A DNA stretch of 64,000 nucleotides from JAEVLT01 sp044598425. GTDB taxonomy: Bacteria > Bacillota > Bacilli > Bacillales > Cytobacillaceae. The stretch spans positions 2,542,001 to 2,606,000 of the forward strand of contig CP172536.1 in NCBI GenBank assembly GCA_044598425.1, in the 5' to 3' direction. This document shows positions 43,713 through 52,611 of the stretch, one piece after another (position 1 is the first letter of the stretch; each line of letters opens with the position of its first letter). The notes below the pieces were generated by a model. The model saw only the letters and a list, made by a program, of their open reading frames with translations, did no database searches and was not told the origin of the DNA. A program made the translations under genes and the position numbers.

Positions 43713-43769
43713 ATGTATTGGACTCCATTATTTGAAAATGATGTACCAGTAGCATCCTTCTGCTCTTAA
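43713..43769 (+). CDS. Putative 18-residue leader peptide upstream of the EamA gene
   Basis: A short ORF (MYWTPLFENDVPVASFCS) has its own good ribosome site (AGAGGTGA, six bases upstream) and lies between the promoter and the transporter gene. Its stop codon is at the start of a stem TAATGGAG (43767-43774) that pairs with CTCCGTTA (43792-43799). That is the layout of a translation-sensing leader, but the pairing has no T run. It could also be the start of a broken gene. No family recognised. Confidence 0.4.
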   Translation: MYWTPLFENDVPVASFCS

Positions 43770-43839
43770 TGGAGTGAAGGTGACTACATCTCTCCGTTAG
43801 GGCATTTTCGACCTAAATAAAAGACGGAGGGGATAAAAA

Positions 43840-44715
43840 ATGAAAAATACCTTATTAGGTTCAATATATTTAGCGTTGGCTTCCAGTATTTGGGGTGGTA
43901 TGTACGTTGTTGTTAAAATTGTAGTATCGGTCATACCTCCACTAGAACTTGTGTGGATGCGATATTTAGTGGCTATTGTCGCACTTCTCTTTATCGGCTT
44001 CATAACACGACAAAAATGGCGAATCGATAAACACCATTTCTTAATAATCATAGCCATTGGGGTCATTGGTAATGCCATTTCAATTGTTACTCAGGAAACT
44101 GGTACAATGCTATCCTCAGCACAAATGGGAGCCATTATAACTTCTTCAACACCAGCATTTATGGTTATTTTTGCTCGATTACTCCTTAAAGAACGGTTGA
44201 CGTTAAAAAAGGGGCTGTCCGTTTGTTTAGCGACAATTGGGGTTATACTCATTGTTGGAGTCGGTCATGTGAATTTGTCTAGTAAACTTGGTGGTATTTC
44301 ACTGCTTATTGCTGCTTTAACATGGGCACTCATGTCTGTACTTGTAAAGCGTGTGCCGAGTGATTATTCACAAATTGTGGTAACAACCTATTCCATCCTG
44401 GTAGCCCTAATAGTGCTGACCCCTTTTGTTTTGCCACGGTTACACGACATTAACATCGCGCAACTGACTCACCCGACCATTTGGGGAGGAGTCTTGTATT
44501 TGGGTATTATATCAACAGCAGGTGGATTTCTACTTTGGAATCGTGGATTACAAATGCTTAACGCCTCAAGCGGAGGGATATTTTTCTTCTTTCAACCCGT
44601 GGTTGGGACATTACTCGGTTGGCTTATTCTAGGAGAAAACATTGGTGTAACGTTTTGGATAGGCTCCATCCTAATTCTTACTGGTGTTTTATTCGTTATC
44701 ATTGAGAAAAAATAA
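43840..44715 (+). CDS. EamA/DMT-superfamily transporter
   Basis: 291 residues with about ten membrane helices in two EamA halves: the first with SSIWGGMYVVVKI and TQETGTMLSSAQMGAIITSSTPAFMVIFARLLL, the second with LTWALMSVLVKRVPSDYSQI and AGGFLLWNRGLQMLNASSGGIFFFFQPVVGTLLGWL. The family exports amino acids, nucleobases or other small metabolites; the substrate cannot be told. Start ATG follows GACGGAGGGG. On the plus strand against the surrounding minus-strand operons, between minD and spoIVFA, which are adjacent in B. subtilis. It looks acquired. Confidence 0.88.
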   Translation: MKNTLLGSIYLALASSIWGGMYVVVKIVVSVIPPLELVWMRYLVAIVALLFIGFITRQKWRIDKHHFLIIIAIGVIGNAISIVTQETGTMLSSAQMGAIITSSTPAFMVIFARLLLKERLTLKKGLSVCLATIGVILIVGVGHVNLSSKLGGISLLIAALTWALMSVLVKRVPSDYSQIVVTTYSILVALIVLTPFVLPRLHDINIAQLTHPTIWGGVLYLGIISTAGGFLLWNRGLQMLNASSGGIFFFFQPVVGTLLGWLILGENIGVTFWIGSILILTGVLFVIIEKK

Positions 44716-44724
44716 CTATTTAAA

Positions 44725-44756
44725 AACCCCTTCAAGCGAATCTGAAGGGGTTTCGC
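44725..44756 (+). terminator. Terminator after the EamA gene
   Basis: CCCCTTCA-AGCGAATC-TGAAGGGG followed by TTTCGC, 11 bases after the stop. Confidence 0.8.
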
Positions 44757-44859
44757 TTAAATCAATCCATAGTTGATAGAGGTTTTGATGTGATTGAAAT
44801 GGTAAAGCCAACGAATCAACGCTGCGTCGTCAATCATCAACACGTGTCATAGGAAGCCA

Positions 44860-45663
44860 TTATTTTCCCACGAAAAATTTTTTAAGTTTTGCAAAGACGC
44901 CTTTATCGCTGTCTTCCAGCGGCTGAAGCGGGATTGATTCTCCAAGGATCCTTCTAGCGATATTGCGGTAGGCAATCGATGCTTTGTTTGTTGGGTTCAT
45001 TGCAATTGGTTCCCCATGATTCGATGCCTTGATGACCTCATCATCATCGGCAACGATGCCAATTAACTCAATTGACAAATGCGTAGTGATCTCGTCGACG
45101 TCCAGCATATCGCCATTTTTCATCATATGATTGCGGATTCGGTTAATGACAAGTTTTGGAGATTCAATATGCTTCTCTTTTTCAAGCAAACCAATAATTC
45201 GGTCAGCATCGCGGACTGCCGAAACCTCTGGAGTTGTTACAACAATCGCTTTATCAGCACCTGCAACAGCATTTTTATAGCCCTGTTCAATTCCAGCTGG
45301 GCAATCGATCACAATATAATCATAGTCCTGCTTTAATTGATCAATTAAGATTTTCATTTGTTCTGGTGTAACAGCAGACTTATCCGTTGTTTGCGCAGCC
45401 GGGAGCAAATAAAGCAAATCTTCAAATCGCTTATCTTTGACAAGTGCTTGATGAATTTTGCATCGTCCTTCTACAACATCAACAAGGTCGTAAATTATCC
45501 GATTTTCAAGCCCCATCACAACATCTAAATTTCGCAGGCCAATATCCGTATCAACTAAACACACTTTTTTCCCTTGTAAAGCAAGAGCAGTACCAATATT
45601 GGCAGACGTTGTTGTTTTACCGACGCCGCCTTTACCAGATGTGATAACAATCGCTTCTCCCAT
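44860..45663 (-). CDS. minD: Septum-site determining ATPase MinD
   Basis: 267 residues. Deviant Walker A GKGGVGKTT with K11 and K16, switch I region NLDVVMGLENR, and the C-terminal amphipathic membrane helix (GVFAKLKKFFVGK). With MinC it keeps FtsZ from the poles; Bacillus uses DivIVA/MinJ rather than MinE for targeting. Starts one base after the minC stop. Confidence 0.97.
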   Translation of the reverse strand: MGEAIVITSGKGGVGKTTTSANIGTALALQGKKVCLVDTDIGLRNLDVVMGLENRIIYDLVDVVEGRCKIHQALVKDKRFEDLLYLLPAAQTTDKSAVTPEQMKILIDQLKQDYDYIVIDCPAGIEQGYKNAVAGADKAIVVTTPEVSAVRDADRIIGLLEKEKHIESPKLVINRIRNHMMKNGDMLDVDEITTHLSIELIGIVADDDEVIKASNHGEPIAMNPTNKASIAYRNIARRILGESIPLQPLEDSDKGVFAKLKKFFVGK

Positions 45664-45664
45664 A

Positions 45665-46345
45665 TTAACGTCCCCCTTCTAATCTAGTTAGATTCGGTCT
45701 AAGATGCACTAAACCTTGTAATCTATCAACAATAATTTGCCGATTTTCATCTATGTAAGCACATTCCATTTCGTGTTTTTCAATATTTATCACATGGTCG
45801 GGTGCACGGTTGATGCAATCACTGATCCTTAGCTGCGATGGCTTCATACTCGAAGCCGCAATCACTGCTTCTTCATTTCCATAGCAGCCCGCGTGCGCTG
45901 TTCCTCTTAAAGCACCCATGATAAAAATATTTCCACCCGCTTTAACAGTTCCTCCGGGATTTACATCTCCGATCAGCAGTAAGTCGCCGGTAACTTCAAC
46001 GATCTGCCCCGAACGAATAATTCTCGCAATCGTAAGTACTTCTTGTTCTTTCCTTGCTAATTCTGCCTCTTCTCTTGTTATTACATTTGAAATAATTTCT
46101 TCAACAACAAGATTTTTCTTCTGCCTTACAAGCATTTTTAATTCTTCTTGTTGAAAATCTGTCAAATATCGATTTCCTGTTTCAAGCTTGACATGAATTA
46201 ACGGTCGGTCTTCCTGTACTCGGTAGCTGGCAGACAGCTTATCATCCAGTTCCTTTTTTAACTCTTGAAACGAACAGCTATCATCCAAGTGCAGAGTTAA
46301 TCCATCTTTTGTTCCTTTAATTGTTACATTTTGCCGTTTATTCAT
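45665..46345 (-). CDS. minC: Septum-site determining protein MinC
   Basis: 226 residues. An N-terminal FtsZ-inhibitory domain (about 1-100) and a C-terminal beta-helix (about 120-215) with GDVNPGGTVKAGGNIFIMGALRG and CYIDENRQI-like MinD-binding end are visible. Start ATG follows GAGGTGAAC. Preceded by a gap of 170 bases to mreD. Confidence 0.94.
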   Translation of the reverse strand: MNKRQNVTIKGTKDGLTLHLDDSCSFQELKKELDDKLSASYRVQEDRPLIHVKLETGNRYLTDFQQEELKMLVRQKKNLVVEEIISNVITREEAELARKEQEVLTIARIIRSGQIVEVTGDLLLIGDVNPGGTVKAGGNIFIMGALRGTAHAGCYGNEEAVIAASSMKPSQLRISDCINRAPDHVINIEKHEMECAYIDENRQIIVDRLQGLVHLRPNLTRLEGGR

Positions 46346-46394
46346 GAAGAAAGTTCACCTCAATAGAAAAGCATAGGCATTATTTTCGCATACA

Positions 46395-46432
46395 TAAACA
46401 AGCTGCTTTTTAGCGGCAGCTTGCTTTTCTGT
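46395..46432 (-). terminator. Terminator-like hairpin after mreD
   Basis: Minus strand CAAGCTGC-CGCTAAAAA-GCAGCTTG then TTTATG; strong stem, modest U tract, in the gap between mreD and minC. Confidence 0.5.
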
Positions 46433-46519
46433 TTGCTTTTTCTTTTGATTTTATCCCCATTTATTCATATAAGAATTCGCTAAAAACCATGAAACTCCTT
46501 TTTTTAACGAAAGATTATA

Positions 46520-47038
46520 TCAATTGATCCGCAAGTTTCCCGCGAAATTTTCAAAATACCGTTTTAAAGGATACGAAACTATAATGATAAAAGCTGCGTT
46601 TAAAATCAAGGTTGGAATAAACCGAATGTTTACAAAGGTCATAAAATTTATCTTTGTTATATGAATCAATGTATTCATTTCGTAGGAGCCAAGCTCTACC
46701 AATGCAACACCTGTCAAAACCATTAGTGAAGCAATAATGATATTGGTTTGCAAGACCTTCATCATTTTTGTGACCAAGTAGGCAACTAGCGGAAATAGGA
46801 ATAAGTAGATGCCTAATATTTCGGTATAGACAATATCAAATAACAATCCAAAGATAAAACCGTAAAGAATTCCATGTTTCTCGCTGCCATAGATGGTAAA
46901 AAAAAGAATGGCCACAATTAAAAAATGCGGGGCAAAAATTCGCCCGTTACGAAACGCTTCCCCTGGTAATAGTTGGACAAAAAGACTTTCAAAAATAAAC
47001 AAAAATAAAAAGAATAGAGGGAGAAGAAATTTTTTCAA
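46520..47038 (-). CDS. mreD: Rod-shape determining membrane protein MreD
   Basis: 172 residues, five to six membrane helices starting LLPLFFLFLFIFESLFVQLL, with GFIFGLLFDIVYTEILGIY, the pattern of MreD in the elongasome. Its start overlaps the mreC stop (ATGA). Confidence 0.92.
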   Translation of the reverse strand: MKKFLLPLFFLFLFIFESLFVQLLPGEAFRNGRIFAPHFLIVAILFFTIYGSEKHGILYGFIFGLLFDIVYTEILGIYLFLFPLVAYLVTKMMKVLQTNIIIASLMVLTGVALVELGSYEMNTLIHITKINFMTFVNIRFIPTLILNAAFIIIVSYPLKRYFENFAGNLRIN

Positions 47039-47913
47039 AAATTCGCCCCCTTTTGGCTTTCCATCTGACTTAAGCTTGGCTGTGGCATCAATCTCGTAAT
47101 CACAAGAACATTTTGAATATCATAGAAATCCGCCCCGGGTTTGACATAAGCAGTTTGATTTAAACCATATTGATCTGGTTTAACATCAACAACCTTTCCG
47201 ATTAACAGGCCTTCAGGAAAAACACCGCCTAAACCAGAGGTGATAACAGTTTGTCCCTTTTCGACTTTGGCATCGTAAGGAATTCTTTTTATTAAAAGAA
47301 GTTTCTTCTCTTCATCGTAGCCTTCAACCGTGCCGTACGCATTCGAACCTTGCACGATCGCAGAAATTCGTTTTTTCGGATCCATCGCACTCAAAAGCTG
47401 GACTGTTGAACTAAACTGATTGACGCTTTTTACTTTGCCAATCAAACCAGTAGCCGTCATTACAGCCATATTTTGTTTAATTCCATTGATTTTTCCCTTA
47501 TCAATAATAATGTTTTCATGCCACCGATCAGGATTTCTGCCAATAACGGTTGCAGCCATTGGTTCTTTATCACTTAAGGATTGTTTCTCACCTAATACAT
47601 CGCGCAATTGTTTATTTTCTCTTTTTAATGATTGAACTTGCGCTTCTAAGCTGACAAGCTTTTCAACACGTGTTTTCAGCTGCTTGTTTTCGTCATACGT
47701 ATTTTGCAAATCCTGAAGGTTTCCAATGAAACCCGCAACATATTGGGCAGGCTTTGAAACAAGGGACTGAATCCAGCCGGCAGTATCTTTCACAAACTGC
47801 TCCGGCCAGGATGGCTGACTCCTCTCCCGCAAAGAAAACCCAATCAATGCCACGAGAATGATGATGCTGACAAGCAGCATGATCAACCTTTTATTTAAGA
47901 AAAATTGTGGCAT
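47035..47913 (-). CDS. mreC: Cell shape-determining protein MreC
   Basis: 292 residues. One N-terminal membrane helix (LIMLLVSIIILVALIGFSL), coiled coil (about 70-105) and the beta-barrel extracytoplasmic part with VIGRNPDRWHENIIIDKGK, GLIGKV and VITSGLGGVFPEGLLIGKV. It links MreB with penicillin-binding proteins outside. Operon mreB-mreC-mreD. Confidence 0.95.
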   Translation of the reverse strand: MPQFFLNKRLIMLLVSIIILVALIGFSLRERSQPSWPEQFVKDTAGWIQSLVSKPAQYVAGFIGNLQDLQNTYDENKQLKTRVEKLVSLEAQVQSLKRENKQLRDVLGEKQSLSDKEPMAATVIGRNPDRWHENIIIDKGKINGIKQNMAVMTATGLIGKVKSVNQFSSTVQLLSAMDPKKRISAIVQGSNAYGTVEGYDEEKKLLLIKRIPYDAKVEKGQTVITSGLGGVFPEGLLIGKVVDVKPDQYGLNQTAYVKPGADFYDIQNVLVITRLMPQPSLSQMESQKGANF

Positions 47914-47929
47914 GATTTTACACCTCTAT

Positions 47930-48952
47930 TTAGCGTGAGTCCTTCGCTTTATTTTTAAATAAATGAATATGTTCTAAAGCTTTCCCAGTCCCTATCGCAA
48001 CACAATCCAGCGGATTTTCTGCAATCAATACAGGCATCTTTGTTTCTTCACTAATGATCTTGTCCAAATTCCGCAACAGAGCTCCGCCGCCAGTTAAAAC
48101 AATCCCCCGATCCATGATATCTGCAGCTAATTCAGGAGGTGTATTTTCCAAAGTGTTCTTAACCGCATCCACAATTGCATAAACAGTATCTTTTAAGGCA
48201 GCGGCGATTTCTTCAGCTGTAATTTCAATTGTTTTTGGCAAACCGGTCAATAGGTCGCGCCCGCGGATTTCCATATTGTCAATTCCTTCAGGATCTCCCG
48301 CTGAGCCAACCTCCATTTTTATCGTCTCAGCAGTCCGGTCACCAATCATCAAATTATAATTTTTGCGGATATAGGAAATAATTGCTTCATCCATCTCATC
48401 CCCGGCAATTCGAATCGATTGGCTTGTGACAATACCTCCTAATGAGATAATGGCAACTTCGGTTGTTCCTCCGCCTATATCGACAACCATGCTGCCAGTC
48501 GGCTCCCAAACAGGAAGATTGGCGCCAATTGCAGCGGCAAACGGTTCTTCTATTGTATAGGCATCACGCGCTCCCGCAGCCCTGGTAGCGTCAATAACGG
48601 CCCGTTCCTCCACGGCCGTAATTCCAGACGGCACGCAGACCATTACGTACGGTTTTCCAGAAAAAAGACTTTTATTTTTCATAGCCTGTTTAATGTAATA
48701 TTTCATCATTGTCGCAGTTGTTTCGTAGTCGGCAATTACACCATCTTTCATCGGCCGTAAAGCGACGATATTTCCTGGAGTCCGTCCGATCATATTTTTC
48801 GCATCGTTCCCAACGGCAACTATTTGTTTTGTATCTGTTTGTAAAGCAACAACAGAAGGCTCGCGGAGAACGATGCCTTTCCCTTTAACAAAAACAAGCG
48901 TATTCGCTGTTCCTAAGTCCATTCCTAGATCTCTTGAACCAATTCCAAACAT
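47930..48952 (-). CDS. mreB: Rod-shape determining actin homologue MreB
   Basis: 340 residues. Actin-fold signatures: GMDLGTANTLVFVKGKGIV, VDIGGGTTEVAIISLGG and GIVLTGGGALLRNLD. Polymerises under the membrane and guides lateral wall synthesis. Start ATG after AAAGGGAGAT. First gene of the mre operon; the downstream order mreC-mreD-minC-minD is as in B. subtilis. Confidence 0.97.
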   Translation of the reverse strand: MFGIGSRDLGMDLGTANTLVFVKGKGIVLREPSVVALQTDTKQIVAVGNDAKNMIGRTPGNIVALRPMKDGVIADYETTATMMKYYIKQAMKNKSLFSGKPYVMVCVPSGITAVEERAVIDATRAAGARDAYTIEEPFAAAIGANLPVWEPTGSMVVDIGGGTTEVAIISLGGIVTSQSIRIAGDEMDEAIISYIRKNYNLMIGDRTAETIKMEVGSAGDPEGIDNMEIRGRDLLTGLPKTIEITAEEIAAALKDTVYAIVDAVKNTLENTPPELAADIMDRGIVLTGGGALLRNLDKIISEETKMPVLIAENPLDCVAIGTGKALEHIHLFKNKAKDSR

Positions 48953-49110
48953 AGCTGTATCTCCCTTTCTGATACGAAGTGCATTAAGTTAAGGTAATTT
49001 TTTTTGTAAGTTTATCTGGTTTTTTAGACAACCATTTAGGTTCAAAAACGAAATGAGTCCTAAAAAATCATAAACAATATTATATCGTAACGTCAATGAA
49101 AATCATAGTG

Positions 49111-49806
49111 TCATACATACCCTTTTTCCTTAAGACTGACAAATTTATTTTCCCCAATGATCAAATGATCTAATAAATCAACACCAATTATTTTGCCGCT
49201 TTCTGAAAGCCTGCGAGTCACTTCGATATCTTCGCGGCTTGGAGTGGGATCTCCAGAGGGGTGGTTATGCAGGCAAATAATGGAAGCTGCTGATCGTTTT
49301 AGCGCTTCGCGATATACTTCGCGAGGATGCACGATCGAGGCATTCAGGCTGCCGATAAAGACTGTGTGTTTATGAAGTACTTGGTTTTTTGTGTTAAGGT
49401 ATAGGCAGACAAAATGTTCTTGCGAGAGAAAACGCATTTCATCCATTACATACTTCGCGCCGTCTTCGGGAGAACGAATGACATAACGGTCAGTAAATGA
49501 CAAACTTGTGACCCTTCTGCCGATTTCAATCGCAGCTAAAATCTGAATTGCTTTAGCCGAACCGATTCCCTTAATCGCCGTAATTTCTTCTAAAGTTGCT
49601 GATTTTAATTGCCTCAGCCCTTCAAAATGGGAAAGCAGGCGGTTAGACAACTGTAAAACGGATTCTTCTTTCGTTCCTGTGCGAAGCAGGATAGCGATCA
49701 ATTCATGGTTCGATAAACTCTGGGGGCCATGTTGAATAAAACGTTCCCTCGGTCTTTCATCTTGGGGAAAATCACGGATCATTAATGTGTTGGCAGACAA
49801 ATTCAT
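49111..49806 (-). CDS. radC: RadC/YsxA family JAMM protein
   Basis: 231 residues. N-terminal helix-hairpin-helix (ITAIKGIGSAKAIQILAAIE) and C-terminal JAMM metalloprotease fold, with zinc residues in HNHPSGDPTPSRED. Named after a DNA repair gene but its role is disputed. Between maf and mreB as in Bacillus. Confidence 0.93.
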   Translation of the reverse strand: MNLSANTLMIRDFPQDERPRERFIQHGPQSLSNHELIAILLRTGTKEESVLQLSNRLLSHFEGLRQLKSATLEEITAIKGIGSAKAIQILAAIEIGRRVTSLSFTDRYVIRSPEDGAKYVMDEMRFLSQEHFVCLYLNTKNQVLHKHTVFIGSLNASIVHPREVYREALKRSAASIICLHNHPSGDPTPSREDIEVTRRLSESGKIIGVDLLDHLIIGENKFVSLKEKGYV

Positions 49807-49841
49807 TCCTCCCTTGAATGGGAGCTGCGAAAAGCTAGGGA

Positions 49842-50414
49842 TTAAAAAGGCAGAATATATCCAGCCTTTTTAAGTTCCCTGATCGTCCTTGAAACGGGCA
49901 GACCCACAACCGCAAAATAATCGCCATTTATTTTTTTGACAAGCATGCTGCCGAATTCCTGAATGCCATATGCTCCTGCTTTATCAAGCGGTTCTCCGGT
50001 TTGCACATAGGCTTCAATTTCAGCGTCCGTTAACTCCCAAAATAAGACTTCCGTTTTTTCATAGAAACTTGATGAGTAATGTGGAGATAAGATAGAAACA
50101 CCTGTAAATACATTATGCTGCTTTCCTGATAACTTTTTCAGCATGTTAAAAGCTTCCTGCTTGTCTTTTGGCTTGCCTAGTACCGTATTGTCTGCAACAA
50201 CGATCGTATCGGCGCCAATCACAAACGAGGAAGGACTTCCCTCAAAAACAGCCTTTGCTTTTCGACTTGCAAGCTCCATGGCGATTCCCTCTGAAGACAG
50301 TGCAGGATCAAAACTTTCATCTACTTCACTGCTAGTGACTTGGAAAGGCAAATGAAGATTTTCTAGTAGTTGTTTACGTCGTGGAGAAGAAGAGGCTAGA
50401 ATGAGGTTCTGCAT
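49842..50414 (-). CDS. maf: Nucleoside triphosphate pyrophosphatase Maf
   Basis: 190 residues from ATG 50414, which gives the family N-terminus LILASSSPRRKQLLENL; an upstream start adds 24 residues of AT-rich leader. GADTIVVADNTVLGKPKD is the catalytic region with the acidic residues. Hydrolyses dTTP/UTP or modified NTPs and can arrest division. Same place as in B. subtilis. Confidence 0.95.
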   Translation of the reverse strand: MQNLILASSSPRRKQLLENLHLPFQVTSSEVDESFDPALSSEGIAMELASRKAKAVFEGSPSSFVIGADTIVVADNTVLGKPKDKQEAFNMLKKLSGKQHNVFTGVSILSPHYSSSFYEKTEVLFWELTDAEIEAYVQTGEPLDKAGAYGIQEFGSMLVKKINGDYFAVVGLPVSRTIRELKKAGYILPF

Positions 50415-50549
50415 AAAATCACCATACCTTAACTTCGTATTAGGGAGATACATTTTAATCCTATCAAAAATTATAGAAGCAAACAATTTATATGTGTTAA
50501 AATTTGAAAAAAATTGTCTATTTATGCTGAAAACATTTTTCCAATTTAA

Positions 50550-50590
50550 ATTAAAAGGCCTGTCATTCGCACAGACAGACCTTTTGAATT
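50550..50590 (-). terminator. Terminator after spoIIB
   Basis: Minus strand AAAAGGTCTGTC-TGTGCGAAT-GACAGGCCTTTT, then AATTT. Strong hairpin about 75 bases beyond the spoIIB stop. Confidence 0.75.
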
Positions 50591-50658
50591 TGTATGAAAA
50601 TCATTTTTTCTCATTTCCCGGAAAATAACCGATTTTACATGAATAGTGTCGAAAAAAA

Positions 50659-51699
50659 TTAAAGTGAAGAATACAATTGAAGAAACGTTAATAAATATTG
50701 CTGGGATTTAACAAGTGCTTGTTGATCTTTGGATTTTTGAAATTCTTTTAACTGTTCATCCGCGCCTATTAAAGCTGCTGCCAGACTTTTTAGCTGCTTA
50801 TTTTTCAGGTGCTTGTCACTTATTGCACTTGAAGCTTTTTGTAAATCAGCAGGAACAGCACCTGCTGCCATAGCAGTCGACGTCGCTTTTATTAAAGTTG
50901 AAAAATAGTCCGGTGCTTTTTCAATAAACATTTTTTCAGCTTCGGTCAATTTTGAAAGCTTTTTTTCAGGGACTGTCAGAGCTTTAGGATATGGATCGCC
51001 TATTCCTTTCTCTTTATAAATATTTCCCAATCCTCTTGCCGCATCTAAGGAATTTGCAATACCGAGAAACAAAAAGTATTTACCGTTGGTTTCAACAACA
51101 CCGGCAGGTAAACCTTTTTCCATTGCTAGCTTGGAAATACCATTTGCCGACTCTTTTGACGAATAGACTCCTTCTTGAACAATGTATGAAGTAAATGATT
51201 TCAAAGAAACTGAATCTGAGCTGCTGGCTGGGGAGTTATCTGTTGTGTTGACAGGTGAGTTGGTTTCGACAACTGCCGGCTTGCTTTGATTGGAAACGAC
51301 AAGCTTTAACATAAGAATACCAAAGCTTGTCCCAATCATGACCGCAAAAATAGTTGTAAGAAGAATTGAATTAACAGCCCTTTTTTTTTGCGAGTTTTGA
51401 CTTTTAAAAGAAACAGAAAGTTTATTTTTCTTTGATGAAGGAGTGTTTACTTGTTTGAATATCCCTATTTCTGGCTGACCTGCTTCTTTTTCCGGCAGGA
51501 TCCAATCAAAGCTTTCTTCGGCAAGTTCTTGTGAAGCTGCTGCTTCCTTGTATCCCTCCGATTCCCCTTGAACATCAGGAGTCAATCTAGCGGGATCGTA
51601 TTCATGGGGATGCCCTTTTTTCTTTTGCTCATCGATAAACGGCTGGTTCTTGCCATTTATCTTTATCGTAATCGTTTTGCCGCTTTCTAGCTTGTCCAC
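50659..51699 (-). CDS. spoIIB: SpoIIB-like SPOR-domain protein (engulfment)
   Basis: 346 residues from a GTG at 51699 (AAAGGAG eight bases before), giving the SpoIIB-like start VDKLESGKTITIKINGKNQPF. A single membrane helix (LLTTIFAVMIGTSFGILML, about residues 111-129) follows an N-terminal cytosolic part, then an extracellular linker and a SPOR domain (FTSYIVQEGVYSSKESANGI; YFLFLGIANSLDAARGL) that binds denuded glycans at septa. SpoIIB works with SpoIIDMP in thinning the polar septum. Place between maf and the pilus genes corresponds to B. subtilis spoIIB-comC. Confidence 0.85.
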   Translation of the reverse strand: MDKLESGKTITIKINGKNQPFIDEQKKKGHPHEYDPARLTPDVQGESEGYKEAAASQELAEESFDWILPEKEAGQPEIGIFKQVNTPSSKKNKLSVSFKSQNSQKKRAVNSILLTTIFAVMIGTSFGILMLKLVVSNQSKPAVVETNSPVNTTDNSPASSSDSVSLKSFTSYIVQEGVYSSKESANGISKLAMEKGLPAGVVETNGKYFLFLGIANSLDAARGLGNIYKEKGIGDPYPKALTVPEKKLSKLTEAEKMFIEKAPDYFSTLIKATSTAMAAGAVPADLQKASSAISDKHLKNKQLKSLAAALIGADEQLKEFQKSKDQQALVKSQQYLLTFLQLYSSL

Positions 51700-51816
51700 T
51701 TGCAGCGCTCCTTTCCATCTGACGGCTGATTTGTTCCATCCTATCATATATGACAAAAAAAATAACAAGACTTTTGTCGTCTTGTTATCGAATGATTTCG
51801 TCAAATTATTTACTTT

Positions 51817-52611
51817 TTAACGGTTAACCACTTCAGGAAATTGACTTAAAGGATTTTTCTTCCCAGCAGGTTCAGGAGTATCAATTTTCGGAAGATCGCC
51901 TTCCAAGTCCGGCAGATTCCCCATATAAAATGCGGAGACAGTTAGATTATAAGTAAATTGCCCATTCCCCTGATGAACAGCGGTTGTTTCACTAGTTCCG
52001 GCATACTGAATGGTCTCTACGACCACTAACCGCTTCAGGCCTTCAAGCGTTTTGATAAATTTTTCGAACTCTTCGTAGCTTGGTGATTCGACCGTTAATT
52101 GAACGGTCAACTTGTTTAAACCAGCGGGTGTTGAAGTGATTGGTTGCTGCTTTTCAGAATTGGCGCTCTTCTGCGATGCCCCGCTGCTTGTTGTCGAACT
52201 GCCATTTTGCTGCTGCGGGATTGTTCCTGTTTTCTGATTCGCCTGCTCTGCTGCTTGAGCTGTTTGCGACGCCGCTTGGTTACCGCTTGAAAAATTCATG
52301 GACTTAATTTCACTGTTCGACAACGTCTCGACTTTTAACAAGTCTAAAATAAACTGCTCCTGAAGCGGCTTTACTGGAAGCTTTAACTGAAGTTCACGTG
52401 TATTCTGATTGATTTCTTGTTTCGTTCCAGTCTTTTTTTGAGCCACTGTTTCAGCAAGTTTTTGCTCCATTTGCAGCGTTTTTTGTTTTACTGTTAGCTC
52501 CGCTTTTGCTGGCCCTAAGTAAAAAAACTGTAGAAACAGAGCAAAAGCAATCAATAGTAACGTCACTGTCAGGAGGATCAGCTTTTGCTGTTTTGAAACA
52601 TAACTTGTCAT
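51817..52611 (-). CDS. pilO: PilO-like type IV pilus inner-membrane protein
   Basis: 264 residues: one N-terminal membrane segment (LILLTVTLLLIAFALFLQFFYL), a coiled stretch (about 35-75), a Gln/Ser/Asn-rich linker (110-150) and a C-terminal ferredoxin-like domain (LNKLTVQLTVESPSYEEFEKF, then IKTLEGLKRLVVVE). With PilN it forms the alignment complex between the PilM ring and the pilus. Overlaps pilN by four bases. Confidence 0.8.
   Translation of the reverse strand: MTSYVSKQQKLILLTVTLLLIAFALFLQFFYLGPAKAELTVKQKTLQMEQKLAETVAQKKTGTKQEINQNTRELQLKLPVKPLQEQFILDLLKVETLSNSEIKSMNFSSGNQAASQTAQAAEQANQKTGTIPQQQNGSSTTSSGASQKSANSEKQQPITSTPAGLNKLTVQLTVESPSYEEFEKFIKTLEGLKRLVVVETIQYAGTSETTAVHQGNGQFTYNLTVSAFYMGNLPDLEGDLPKIDTPEPAGKKNPLSQFPEVVNR

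Noticed and set aside
44756..44859. Short plus-strand open stretch (about 32 codons) after the EamA terminator
   Set aside because: No start with ribosome site and no recognisable family; may be a decayed gene end but cannot be supported.
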